A DNA stretch of 64,000 nucleotides, from NCBI RefSeq assembly GCF_003732275.1, contig NZ_MOBM01000009.1, positions 1 to 64,000 on the forward strand, given 5' to 3'. Positions 1-8,346 of this stretch are shown piece by piece. Origin of the DNA: Pseudomonas frederiksbergensis. GTDB lineage: Bacteria; Pseudomonadota; Gammaproteobacteria; Pseudomonadales; Pseudomonadaceae. A model generated the notes under the pieces. It was not told where the DNA came from. It ran no database searches and saw only the letters and a program-made list of their open reading frames with translations. Every line of letters begins with the position of its first letter. The stretch's first letter is position 1. Both the position numbers and the translations under genes were made by a program.

Positions 1-51
1 TGGGTCAGTTTTCAACCGGTAGGGTGGGTCAGTTTTGCATCGGTACTGACA
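1..51. mobile_element. terminus of an IS21-like insertion sequence (rest lies left of window)
   Basis: Two tandem imperfect copies of a 20-21 bp unit (positions 1-21 and 25-44, each beginning TGGGTCAGTTTT and ending CGGTA) are followed by TACTGACA at 44-51. Spaced multiple terminal repeats of this kind, with an outer end reading TGTCAGTACC on the other strand, are what I know from IS21-family (istA/istB) elements in Pseudomonas. The vgrG-like coding similarity starts immediately after, at about position 52, so the element appears to have inserted into vgrG. No transposase gene is in the window, so the family call rests on the terminal repeats alone. Confidence 0.6.
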
Positions 52-456
52 CAGATAGGTGACCACGACTTCCATGCCGATGCGTGGAATGGTCACCGCG
101 CCGAAATTTCCCCCCGCCCAACTGGAGGACACCCGCAGCCAACAACTGCTGTGTTCACTGGCTGAACTGCAAGTAGTGCAGCGCGGGCACCAGCGTCAGG
201 TAATAACAGGTCAGGCATAGCTATGAGCACATCTTCGATACGGCCATGAATGCCTTCACCCTTGAGGCCGAACTGGAGAAACGCTGGCTGGCTGAGCAAG
301 CTTTCCAGATCGAAATCAGGGTATTCGCTAACCAGCTCGATCTGGATCGAATACAAGGTGCTGATGGCTTCAGTGCCTTCAAAGGCCAGCACTTTGAAAT
401 CGTTGCGGACCGTTGGGATCAACAACGTGAAGTGAGCAGCATTGGCCGGGGGACAT
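52..456 (-). pseudogene. vgrG (tssI) remnant, internally deleted, frame-broken and IS-interrupted
   Basis: VgrG is the trimeric T6SS spike. On the minus strand three VgrG-like blocks appear, each in a different frame. The N-terminal block (about 450-220) includes NAAHFTLLIPTV, DFKVLAFEGTEAIS, FDLESLLSQPAFLQF and GIHGRIEDV. The second (about 212-159) reads [13 protein letters not shown] and then meets a stop. The third (about 155-52) reads [16 protein letters not shown] and [11 protein letters not shown], the OB-fold region that lies hundreds of residues further along in intact VgrG. The likely ATG at 456 (MSP...) is one base out of frame with the N-terminal block, at a run of five C. The gene has therefore lost its middle, has at least two frame breaks, and is cut at about 52 by the IS21-like end. 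It is divergent from tssA. Non-functionality is secure; the block assignments come from family memory. Confidence 0.85.
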
Positions 457-1015
457 ACGCTTATCCTTTTGCTTTTCCGTGACTCGTCCTTAAGCCGAAA
501 GAGCAGACAAGTCGCGGTGCCCAAGCCATGCCCGGCGTGAGCAAACGCAAACTGCCCAGCACGCTAACAAGAGGGCAAAAGAATGAATGTCGGACACGTC
601 CAGAAAGTACGTCAGAGTTTTCCGCATTTCAGAATGTTGCGTCAGTAATGCATGCCGTCATTGGGCCTTATATTGCTTATTGTCAGTTATCGCTATGTCC
701 ATGAATGACTGTAACTTTTCGGAAAACTCCTACATTTTTCATTGTTTATTTTTGTCATGCTGAGTTCCGTTTCAGGGCGTGAATGTTCTGTGGCGATCCC
801 CCCGTGCCATATAGGGTGAATCTCCTACAGCAACAAGAAAGACGCAGTTTTATTGTTTAATCGGATGCCTTCAAATGGCCATCATTTTGATTGTGATGCG
901 CGCCTTGAAAGAGCGCGAACTCAATTGGATGAGACTCATCGCAGCTTTTTGACACTGTCCGGCGCCATTGCAACTCCAATGGCCGTATGACCGTAATCCT
1001 AATTAAAGGCCATGG
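457..1015. other. intergenic region between the vgrG remnant and tssA
   Basis: I see no convincing gene here. About 600-870 is visibly more AT-rich than the flanking genes, with T/A runs. The stretch must hold the T6SS operon promoter, since tssA is the first gene. I searched by eye for a -24/-12 (GG-N10-GC) sigma-54 element with acceptable spacing and found none; a TTGACA at 949-954 has no matching -10 box. The AAAGG at 1005-1009 is the ribosome binding site of tssA. Confidence 0.5.
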
Positions 1016-2572
1016 ATGTCCTACTCAAGCAAACTTTCCGCTCATTACCTTGAACTCGCAAAAGCCTCCGTTTCAGAAGAGAATTTCGCGGGCGAGGATG
1101 TTCGCTTTTCGAGCGAATATGAGGCATTGGAAAGCGAGCTGGGCAAAGCCCAATCCATGCACGAAAGCGGTCAGATCGACTGGCTGAAAATCCGCGAAAA
1201 CAGTGAAAATCTGCTGCGTACCCAATCCAAGGATTTGCGTGTCGGCGCCTGGCTGACCTGGGCGCTGTACCAGCGTGAATCCTTCCAGGGACTGCTAGCT
1301 GGCTTCGGTTTGTTGCACCATCTCTGTGAAAACCACTGGGCCGAGGTTCACCCGAACAAGGCCCGCACTCGTGTTGCTGCCATCAGCTGGTTGCAGCCGC
1401 GTCTTGAGCAGGTGCTGAACGAAAACGTCGCGATCAAAGAGCAGCTGCCGCTGTTCCGCCGTCTGGTCGAGCATCTGGAAGGCCTCGACGCCGCATGCAC
1501 CGAGCATCTGGGCGATGATGCGCCGTTGCTGCTGCCGATTTCCCGTCGCTTGAAAAACATGGTCCTGCGCGCCGCCGACAATCAGCCGGAGCCCGGTGTG
1601 GTGGGCGCCGCGGTGGCGCAGGTCAAGCAGGCCGCGACCCAGCTGTTCACCCTCGGCGCACCAATCGACAACGAGAAAGAAGCCCACAAGGCCCTGCGTG
1701 CCCAGCAAGAAAACGCCCGTCCGTTGTGTGCCTGGTGGCTCAAGCAGAAGGCTACCGACCTGCGCGCCCTTCGCCTCAATCGCACGCTGTCGTGGCTGCC
1801 CATCGACGCGGTGCCTGAGCGCAACGCAGAACAAATCACCGTTCTGCGTGGCTTGCCGGCGGACAAACTCAAGGCCTATCAGGACAGCTACGAACAAGGG
1901 AAATACGCAGATCTGCTGGTAGAGCTGGAGGCGAGCCTGGCGAAGGCGCCGTTCTGGTTTGATGGCCAGCGAATGGTCTGGGAATGCCTTCAAGGGCTGA
2001 ACGCTGAGATGGCGATGCGCGAAGTGGAAATCCACTTCGCGCTTTTGGTTCAGCGGCTGCCCGGCATCATCGAATTGCGTTTCCATGACGGTGCGCCGTT
2101 CGCCGACCCGGCCACCCGCGCCTGGATCGGTGCCCACGTCATGCCGCACCTGCAAAGCGCCAGTGCGCCGCGCAAGGTCGAAGTCACCGATACCCAGCCG
2201 GCCTGGGAACTGGCCCTGGAAGAAGTCTTGCCGATTCTGCGCAAGGACGGCCTCAAGGCCGCCGTGCAGATCCTCAAGCAAGGCCTGCAAAGTGCCCACG
2301 GCGGGCGGGTTCGATTCTTCTGGCAGTTCGCGCTCGCGCGGCTGTGTTTCATGGCCAAGAAATACGAGCTGGCCAAGACCCAACTCGAAACCCTAGACCA
2401 AACATTACAGGACTCAGGCCTGCACGCCTGGGAGCCAGATCTTGCGCTGGAAGTGCTGCATTTGCTGCATAGCTGCTGCGAGTTGCTGCCGCAGAACCAT
2501 GCAGTGCGTGAACGCAAGGAAGAGATTTATCGCAGGCTGTGCCACCTCGATCTCGAAGTGGTACTCGAATAG
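1016..2572 (+). CDS. tssA: T6SS baseplate/cap protein TssA (ImpA family)
   Basis: TssA primes assembly of the T6SS baseplate and the sheath/tube and contacts the distal end of the growing tail in the cytoplasm. The 518-residue product has the ImpA-type N-terminal domain, including DWLKIRENSENLL, DLRVGAWLTWALYQ and FGLLHHLCENHWAEVHP at about residues 55-125. A long helical C-terminal part of the TssA2 type follows. The length fits the H2-type TssA (about 520 aa). ATG 1016 is chosen because AAAGG lies 6 bases upstream; an ATG at 1012 is in another frame. It is the first gene of the T6SS operon, 32 bases before tssB. Confidence 0.93.
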   Translation: MSYSSKLSAHYLELAKASVSEENFAGEDVRFSSEYEALESELGKAQSMHESGQIDWLKIRENSENLLRTQSKDLRVGAWLTWALYQRESFQGLLAGFGLLHHLCENHWAEVHPNKARTRVAAISWLQPRLEQVLNENVAIKEQLPLFRRLVEHLEGLDAACTEHLGDDAPLLLPISRRLKNMVLRAADNQPEPGVVGAAVAQVKQAATQLFTLGAPIDNEKEAHKALRAQQENARPLCAWWLKQKATDLRALRLNRTLSWLPIDAVPERNAEQITVLRGLPADKLKAYQDSYEQGKYADLLVELEASLAKAPFWFDGQRMVWECLQGLNAEMAMREVEIHFALLVQRLPGIIELRFHDGAPFADPATRAWIGAHVMPHLQSASAPRKVEVTDTQPAWELALEEVLPILRKDGLKAAVQILKQGLQSAHGGRVRFFWQFALARLCFMAKKYELAKTQLETLDQTLQDSGLHAWEPDLALEVLHLLHSCCELLPQNHAVRERKEEIYRRLCHLDLEVVLE

Positions 2573-2604
2573 GCCCCCGGGCCACAACCGCAAGGAGAAA
2601 AGCC

Positions 2605-3108
2605 ATGGCCAAAGAAGGCTCGGTAGCCCCCAAGGAACGCATCAACGTCACCTTCAAACCCGCCACCGGCGGTGCTCAGGAAGAGATTGAACTGCCGCTG
2701 AAACTCCTGGCAATCGGTGACTACACCCACCGCAAGGACGAACGCAAACTCGAAGATCGCAAGCCGATCAGCATCGACAAAATGACTTTCGACGAAGTGC
2801 TGGCCAAGCAAGAGCTGAGCCTGACGCTGAGCGTGCCGAACCGTCTTCAGGAAGAAAGCGACACTGAAGAACTGGCCGTGAAACTGCGCGTCAACTCGAT
2901 GAAGGACTTCAACCCGGCCTCGCTGGTCGAGCAAGTGCCTGAACTGAAAAAACTGATGGAACTGCGCGACGCGCTGGTGGCCCTCAAAGGCCCGCTGGGT
3001 AACGCACCTGCGTTCCGCAAAGCCATCGAAGGCGTGCTCGCCGACGACGAATCCCGCGGTCGCGTACTGGGTGAACTGGGCCTGAACGCCGCAGCCCAAG
3101 ACGTCTGA
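2605..3108 (+). CDS. tssB: T6SS contractile sheath small subunit TssB (VipA)
   Basis: TssB pairs with TssC to form the contractile sheath that drives the Hcp/VgrG needle; ClpV disassembles it. The 167-residue product has the family's N-terminal beta-strand region (VAPKERINVTF), LPLKLLAIGDYT, and the central helix (VNSMKDFNPASLVEQVPEL, KKLMELRDALVALKG). The reading frame is open upstream, but ATG 2605 has AAGGAG 8 bases before it and gives the normal N-terminus MAKEGS. The gene lies between tssA and tssC with short spacers. It is intact, unlike its partner tssC, so any TssB made would lack a full-length TssC. Confidence 0.95.
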   Translation: MAKEGSVAPKERINVTFKPATGGAQEEIELPLKLLAIGDYTHRKDERKLEDRKPISIDKMTFDEVLAKQELSLTLSVPNRLQEESDTEELAVKLRVNSMKDFNPASLVEQVPELKKLMELRDALVALKGPLGNAPAFRKAIEGVLADDESRGRVLGELGLNAAAQDV

Positions 3109-3136
3109 GCCCCTATCAGCCAAGGAAGCCAACACA

Positions 3137-4605
3137 ATGAGCACTAGCGCAGCACTGCAAAAGAGCAACGAGAACGGCGAATACAGCATTCTCGACAGCA
3201 TCATCGCCGAAACCCGCCTGACCCCGGACGACGAAGCCTACGACATTGCCAAACGCGGTGTGTCGGCGTTCATCGAAGAGCTGCTCAAGCCGCAGAACAA
3301 CGGTGAGCCGGTCAAGAAGGCCATGGTCGATCGCATGATCGCCGAGATCGACGCCAAGCTCAGCCGTCAGATGGACGAAATCCTGCACCACCCGGACTTC
3401 CAGTCCCTGGAATCGTCGTGGCGTGGCCTGCAGTTGCTGGTCGACACTTCCGCGAAAACATCAAGATCGAAATCCTCAACGTCTCCAAGGACGACCTGCT
3501 GGACGACTTCGAAGATTCGCCGGAAGTGATGCAGTCGGGCCTGTACAAGCACATCTACACCGCTGAATACGGTCAGTTCGGTGGTCAGCCTGTGGGCGCG
3601 ATCATCGCTAACTACTTCATGTCCCCAAGCTCGCCGGACGTGAAACTGATGCAGTACGTATCGAGCGTTGCCTGCATGTCGCACGCGCCGTTCATCGCGG
3701 CTGCCGGCCCGAAATTTTTCGGCCTGGAAAGCTTCACCGGTCTGCCGGACCTGAAAGATCTGAAAGATCACTTCGAAGGCCCGCAATTCGCCAAATGGCA
3801 GAGCTTCCGTCAGTCGGAAGACTCCCGTTACGTTGGCCTGACCGTGCCGCGTTTCCTGCTGCGTAACCCGTACGACCCGGAAGAAAACCCGGTCAAATCG
3901 TTCGTGTACAAAGAAACCGTCGCCAACAGCCACGAGCACTACCTGTGGGGCAACACGGCCTACGCATTCGGCACCAAGCTGACCGATAGCTTCGCCAAAT
4001 TCCGCTGGTGCCCGAACATCATCGGCCCACAGAGCGGTGGCGCGGTTGAAGACCTGCCGTTGCACCACTTCGAAAGCATGGGCGAAATCGAAACCAAGAT
4101 TCCTACCGAGGTATTGGTTAGCGACCGTCGTGAATACGAACTGGCCGAGGAAGGTTTCATTTCCCTGACCATGCGCAAAGGCTCCGACAACGCGGCGTTC
4201 TTCTCCGCAAGCTCGGTGCAGAAGCCGAAGTTCTTCGGCATCAGCGCTGAAGGCAAGGCCGCAGAGCTGAACTACAAGCTCGGCACCCAACTGCCGTACA
4301 TGATGATCGTCAACCGCCTGGCTCACTACTTGAAAGTGCTGCAGCGCGAGCAACTCGGTTCGTGGAAAGAACGTACCGACCTCGAGCTGGAGCTCAACAA
4401 GTGGATCCGCCAGTACGTGGCCGACCAGGAAAACCCAAGCGCCGAAGTCCGTGGTCGTCGTCCACTGCGCGCTGCCCAAATCATCGTCAGCGATGTTGAA
4501 GGCGAGCCTGGCTGGTACCGCGTCAGCCTGAACGTGCGCCCGCACTTCAAGTACATGGGTGCCGATTTCACCCTGTCGCTGGTTGGCAAGCTGGACAAAG
4601 AGTAA
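3137..4605 (+). pseudogene. tssC: T6SS sheath large subunit TssC (VipB), disrupted by a frameshift
   Basis: TssC is the large sheath subunit, normally about 490 aa. Here it is split over two frames. Frame A starts at ATG 3137 (MSTSAALQKSN) and is normal through SLESSWRGLQLLVD, then runs into unrelated sequence to a stop at 3529. Frame B picks up the conserved continuation FRENIKIEILNVSKDDLLDD from about 3448 and runs to VGKLDKE at 4605. The family has LVDRTNFRENI here; the nucleotides read GTCGAC then ACTTCCGC at 3440-3453, consistent with loss of 7 bases (about CGCACCA) at 3445/3446. An ATG at 3418 could start frame B but would lack the N-terminal 100 residues needed for TssB pairing. No slippery site is visible. 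The rest of frame B looks well preserved, so the lesion is recent or a sequencing error. Confidence 0.9.
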
Positions 4606-4617
4606 ACGGAGCGACTC

Positions 4618-5025
4618 ATGACTGGATACGGCAGCCTTTTCGAGCGCCTGGGTGGCGATGCGGACAAACGCCTCGGCTGGAGCCGCGAGGTTTGCGCCAT
4701 GGCGTCCGTGGCTGCCCATCTGGCCAAGATGCTCAGCACCCGTGCGGGCAGCGTACAAACGCTGTCCGATTACGGGCTACCCGATCTCAATGACATGCGC
4801 CTGAGCCTGCACGACTCGCTGAGTCAGGCCCGCCTGGCCATCGAAAGCTTCATCGACGCCTATGAACCTCGCCTGAGCAACGTGCGTGTCATCTCCCTGC
4901 CGCGTGAGCACGATCAGCTTCGCCTGTCCTTCAGCATCGAAGGCCTGCTGGAAGTTGATGGTTTCAAGCGCCAGGTCAGTTTCGCCGCGCGCCTGGATGG
5001 CAGCGGTCAAGTAAAGGTCAACTAA
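4618..5025 (+). CDS. tssE: T6SS baseplate wedge protein TssE (gp25-like)
   Basis: TssE is the T4 gp25-like baseplate protein linking the wedge to the sheath. The product has 135 residues, typical of the family. It starts GYGSLFERLGGD, has the family's LSDYGLPDLND segment in the middle, and the EPRLSNVRV core that corresponds to the gp25 EPR motif near residue 83. The start at 4618 has CGGAG 8 bases upstream. It follows tssC by 12 bases and precedes the PAAR gene by 10 bases, so it is translationally well placed in the operon. Nothing suggests damage. Confidence 0.93.
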   Translation: MTGYGSLFERLGGDADKRLGWSREVCAMASVAAHLAKMLSTRAGSVQTLSDYGLPDLNDMRLSLHDSLSQARLAIESFIDAYEPRLSNVRVISLPREHDQLRLSFSIEGLLEVDGFKRQVSFAARLDGSGQVKVN

Positions 5026-5035
5026 GGAGACTCCG

Positions 5036-5509
5036 ATGTCCGGCAAACCCGCAGCACGCGTATCCGACCCCACCGCTTGCCCGCTCCCCGGCCACGGCAC
5101 CAACCCGATCGCCGCCGGTTCCGGCGACGTGCTCTTCGACGGCCTCGCGGCCGCCCGCCAAGGCGATGCCTCGGCGTGTGGTGGTGCGATGGTTGGCGAT
5201 CTTGCAACGACTGTGTTGATCAATGGCAAGCCGGCGGTAACGGTGGGTTCTGTTGGCACTCATGGCAACAAGGTTACGACGGGTTCCGGGACGGTGATCA
5301 TCGGGAATTCGCATTCGCCGGCACTGTTCTCCGGGATTGTCGCAACCGCGCTGGATGCCGTGGTCGCGGCGTTGATTCCAGAGGCCAGTGTTGATGACAC
5401 CGGCACAGCTTCCGAGCGGCAAAGCCGTATGGCCGCCTCGGAACAAGATGTCAAAAGCCTGCTCTGGCTGGCCTGGATCGAAATTTTTGCAAAAACGACA
5501 AACAGGTAA
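5036..5509 (+). CDS. PAAR-domain T6SS spike-tip protein
   Basis: PAAR proteins cap the VgrG spike and often carry or recruit effectors. Residues 1 to about 100 form the PAAR fold: PAARVSDPTACPLPGHG, a GDVLFDGLAAARQGD segment, CGGAMVGDLATTVLINGKPA, VGSVGTHGN and TGSGTVIIGN. A tail of about 55 residues (from SPALFSG) has no domain I recognise and is too short for the usual Rhs or nuclease toxin. AAGGAG sits 6 bases before ATG 5036. The gene lies between tssE and tssF, and no effector or immunity gene is next to it. With both flanking vgrG genes broken, this PAAR has no cognate spike in the window. The tail could be a short adaptor or a truncated extension. Confidence 0.9.
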   Translation: MSGKPAARVSDPTACPLPGHGTNPIAAGSGDVLFDGLAAARQGDASACGGAMVGDLATTVLINGKPAVTVGSVGTHGNKVTTGSGTVIIGNSHSPALFSGIVATALDAVVAALIPEASVDDTGTASERQSRMAASEQDVKSLLWLAWIEIFAKTTNR

Positions 5510-5515
5510 CCCCCC

Positions 5516-7303
5516 GTGTCCTTTAACCACTACTACCAAAGCGAACTCACCGCACTTCGCCAGTTAGGTCGTCGTTTCGCCGAGCGTAGCCCGGCGTTGG
5601 CGCCTTTCCTCGGCCAGGCCGGGCGGGATCCGGACGTGGAGCGGCTGCTTGAGGGCTTTGCCTTTCTGACCGGGCGCCTGCGTCAGAAGCTAGACGATGA
5701 GTTGCCGGAGCTCAGCCACTCGATGATGCACCTGCTGTGGCCCAACTACATGCGGCCGCTGCCGGCGTTCAGCATTTTGCAGTTCAACCCACTGACACGT
5801 TCCGGGCCTGCGTTGATGGTCGAGCGTGATACGCCGGTGGAGAGTGTGCCAGTCGATGATGTGCGCTGCCGTTTCCGCACGTGCTACCCGACGGAGGTGT
5901 TGCCGCTGGATCTGGCTGCGCTGACTTACTCGGTGAAGGGCGACGGTTCGCTGTTGAGTCTGCGTCTGGAGATGAGCGCTGATGGTCATCTCGGCGAGCT
6001 GGAGCTGAGTCGTCTGCGCCTGCACTTTGCCGGCGAGCGCTACATCAGCCAGATGCTTTACCTGAGCCTGTTGCGCAACCTCGAGGGTATCGAGCTGATC
6101 CCGCTGGACGGCGTCGGCAAGGCCATCAACGGTGTAAACGGCCAGCCGATGGCGTTCACGATGTCCGGCGACCGTGTGCAGCCGGTGGGTTTCGTCGAAG
6201 AAGAAACGTTGATTCCGTACCCGCTGAACACCTTCCGCGGCTATCGCTACCTGCAGGAATATTTCGCCTTCCAGGACAAATTCCTCTTCGTCGACATCAA
6301 CGGTCTGGATCTGCTCAAGGCGTTGCCGGAAGACACCCTCAAGCAGATGCGTGGCCTGGAGTTGCGCTTCGATATTCGCAAGAGCGGCATCATGCGTATG
6401 CGTCCGACCCTGGACAACGTGAAGCTCTACTGCACCCCGATCGTTAACCTGTTCGAGCACGATGCACTGCCGATTCGCCTCGATGGCAAGCAGGACGAAT
6501 ACCTGCTGCTGCCCGCCGAATTCGATCTGGAAAACTGCGGTGTGTTCTCGGTGGAAACCGTCACCGGCTGGAAGCCCGGTGGCCTCGGTTATCAGGAGTA
6601 CGTGCCGTTCGAATCCTTCGAGCACGACCCAAGTTTCGACGTGCCCACCAGCCGTCCGCATTACAGCATCCGCCAGCGTTCATCCTTGCTGCACGAGGGC
6701 CTCGACACTTATCTGAGCTTCGGCATCCGCCACACCGAAGCCCACGAAACCCTGTCGATCGAGCTGATATGCACCAACCAGAACCTGCCGCGCAAGCTCA
6801 AGCTCGGCGACATCTGCATGGCCTGCGAAGAGACGCCGGAGTTCCTCAGCTTTCGCAACATCACCCCGGCCACTTCGAGTTTTGCGCCGCCGCTGAATCG
6901 TGACTTCCTCTGGAAGCTGATCAGCAACATGTCGCTTAACTACCTGTCGCTGGCCGACGTCAATGCGTTGAAGGTGATTCTCGAAACCTACGACCTGCCG
7001 CGCTACTACGACCAATACGCGGAAAAAGTCAGCAAGCGCCTGCTGGGCGGGCTCAAATCAATCAAGCACCAACACGTCGACAGATTGCACCGAGGGTTGC
7101 CGGTTCGCGGGTTGCGCACCGAGCTGACCATCGACCCGGAAGGGTATATCGGCGAGGGCGACCTGTTCGTGTTCGCTTCGGTTCTTAACGAGTTTTTCGC
7201 GCTTTACGCCAGTCTCAATTCGTTCCATGAGCTGCGGGTAAAAAGCACACAGGGAGAGGTGTACCAATGGACACCACGTATGGGCCTGCAGCCCCTGCTT
7301 TAA
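5516..7303 (+). CDS. tssF: T6SS baseplate protein TssF (VasA)
   Basis: TssF forms the TssF2G baseplate wedge with TssG and TssK. The product is 595 residues, the normal family length. It begins with the characteristic FNHYYQSELTALRQLGRRFAE, followed by the LAPFLGQAGRDPDVERLLEGFAFLTGRLRQKLDDE and PELSHSMMHLLWPNYMRPLPA regions (split here only by reading position). The start is GTG at 5516, six bases after the PAAR stop, with a weak ribosome binding site (CAGGTAA), suggesting translational coupling. Its 3' end overlaps tssG by 37 bases. The gene looks intact. Confidence 0.94.
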   Translation: MSFNHYYQSELTALRQLGRRFAERSPALAPFLGQAGRDPDVERLLEGFAFLTGRLRQKLDDELPELSHSMMHLLWPNYMRPLPAFSILQFNPLTRSGPALMVERDTPVESVPVDDVRCRFRTCYPTEVLPLDLAALTYSVKGDGSLLSLRLEMSADGHLGELELSRLRLHFAGERYISQMLYLSLLRNLEGIELIPLDGVGKAINGVNGQPMAFTMSGDRVQPVGFVEEETLIPYPLNTFRGYRYLQEYFAFQDKFLFVDINGLDLLKALPEDTLKQMRGLELRFDIRKSGIMRMRPTLDNVKLYCTPIVNLFEHDALPIRLDGKQDEYLLLPAEFDLENCGVFSVETVTGWKPGGLGYQEYVPFESFEHDPSFDVPTSRPHYSIRQRSSLLHEGLDTYLSFGIRHTEAHETLSIELICTNQNLPRKLKLGDICMACEETPEFLSFRNITPATSSFAPPLNRDFLWKLISNMSLNYLSLADVNALKVILETYDLPRYYDQYAEKVSKRLLGGLKSIKHQHVDRLHRGLPVRGLRTELTIDPEGYIGEGDLFVFASVLNEFFALYASLNSFHELRVKSTQGEVYQWTPRMGLQPLL

Positions 7304-8346
7304 GCGGGCTGACCCGGGTAATACGCGAGTACTCGCTGTTTCAGGCCGTGCTGCTGGTCATTGACCGGCTGCGCGATGCACACCCGCACTTGAGCGAAGA
7401 CGACCTGTACGACCAGCTGGAGTTCCAGGCCAATCCGAGCCTGGGTTTCCCTGGCAGCGACGTCGATCGCGTGGAGTTTTTCAAAGAGCACGGGCAGATG
7501 CGTGCGCGTCTGCGTTTCAACCTGATCGGCCTGGTCGGTTCCGGTTCGCCGCTGCCGGCGTTCTACGGCGAACAGGCCCTGGGCGACAGCGAAGACGGCA
7601 ACCCGACCCGCAACTTCCTCGACCTGTTCCACCATCGCCTGCAACGGTTGATGCTGCCGATCTGGCGTAAATACCGCTACCACGCCAGCTTCCAGAGCGG
7701 CGCCCTCGACCCGTTTTCGGAGCAGCTGTTTGCCCTGATCGGCCTCGGTGGCGAAGACATCCGCAAGGCTCAGGAGCTGAACTGGAAACGCCTGCTGCCG
7801 TACCTCGGCCTGCTCAGTTTGCGGGCGCACTCGGCGGCGTTGATCGAAGCGGTGCTGCGCTACTACTTCAAGCACGCCGAACTGACCATCGAGCAGTGCA
7901 TCGAGCGCCGCGTCGAAATCCTCGACGAGCAGCGCAATCGCTTGGGTCGCGCCAACAGCATGCTCGGCGAAGACCTGGTGTTGGGCGAACACGTGCGTGA
8001 TCGCAGCGGCAAATTCCGCATTCACATCCGCGAGCTCGATTGGCAACGCTTTCACGAATTCCTGCCGATCGGTTTCGGCTACCAGCCGCTGTGCGCGCTG
8101 GTGGGGTTCACCCTGCGTGACCCGCTCGATTACGACATTCGCCTGGTGTTGCGCCAGGAAGAAATCCGCGAACTGCGCATCGGTGAGCAGAACGCTTGTC
8201 GCCTGGGATGGACCAGTTGGCTGGGCCGCGAAAAAGCGGACGGCGTGGTGACCTTGGGCAGCAAAATTCATCAAGGACAGATGACACATGATCAACGTAG
8301 ACCTGCAACAACTTATCCAGGCGCTGGACGCCGAAACCCGTCGTGA
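7267..8346 (+). CDS. tssG: T6SS baseplate protein TssG (VasB)
   Basis: TssG is the partner of TssF in the baseplate wedge. The 359-residue product shows family blocks: YSLFQAVLLVIDRLR, LEFQANPSLGFPGSDV, FNLIGLVGSGSPLPAFYGE, FLDLFHHRLQRLMLPIWRKYRY and, near the end, GWTSWLGREKADGVVTLGSKI. AGGGAGAGG at 7252-7260 precedes ATG 7267, inside the end of tssF (37-base overlap). The frame continues 59 bases into clpV (8288-8346) and adds an Arg/Pro-rich tail with no family similarity I can see. Such long overlaps are unusual in this operon, but the main body is intact. Confidence 0.93.
   Translation: MDTTYGPAAPALSGLTRVIREYSLFQAVLLVIDRLRDAHPHLSEDDLYDQLEFQANPSLGFPGSDVDRVEFFKEHGQMRARLRFNLIGLVGSGSPLPAFYGEQALGDSEDGNPTRNFLDLFHHRLQRLMLPIWRKYRYHASFQSGALDPFSEQLFALIGLGGEDIRKAQELNWKRLLPYLGLLSLRAHSAALIEAVLRYYFKHAELTIEQCIERRVEILDEQRNRLGRANSMLGEDLVLGEHVRDRSGKFRIHIRELDWQRFHEFLPIGFGYQPLCALVGFTLRDPLDYDIRLVLRQEEIRELRIGEQNACRLGWTSWLGREKADGVVTLGSKIHQGQMTHDQRRPATTYPGAGRRNPS

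Noticed and set aside
246..482. Short plus-strand frames opposite the vgrG remnant.
   Set aside because: The minus strand carries the VgrG similarity; the plus-strand frames are its antisense.
457..1015. A sigma-54 promoter before tssA, expected because of the Sfa activator.
   Set aside because: Candidates such as GGCACGGGGGGATCGC (minus strand near 797-812) have 12 rather than 10 bases between the GG and GC elements.
3418..3529. Programmed frameshifting as the explanation for the split tssC.
   Set aside because: There is no slippery heptamer or downstream pseudoknot visible, and the codons for about two conserved residues are missing, which a simple frameshift would not restore.
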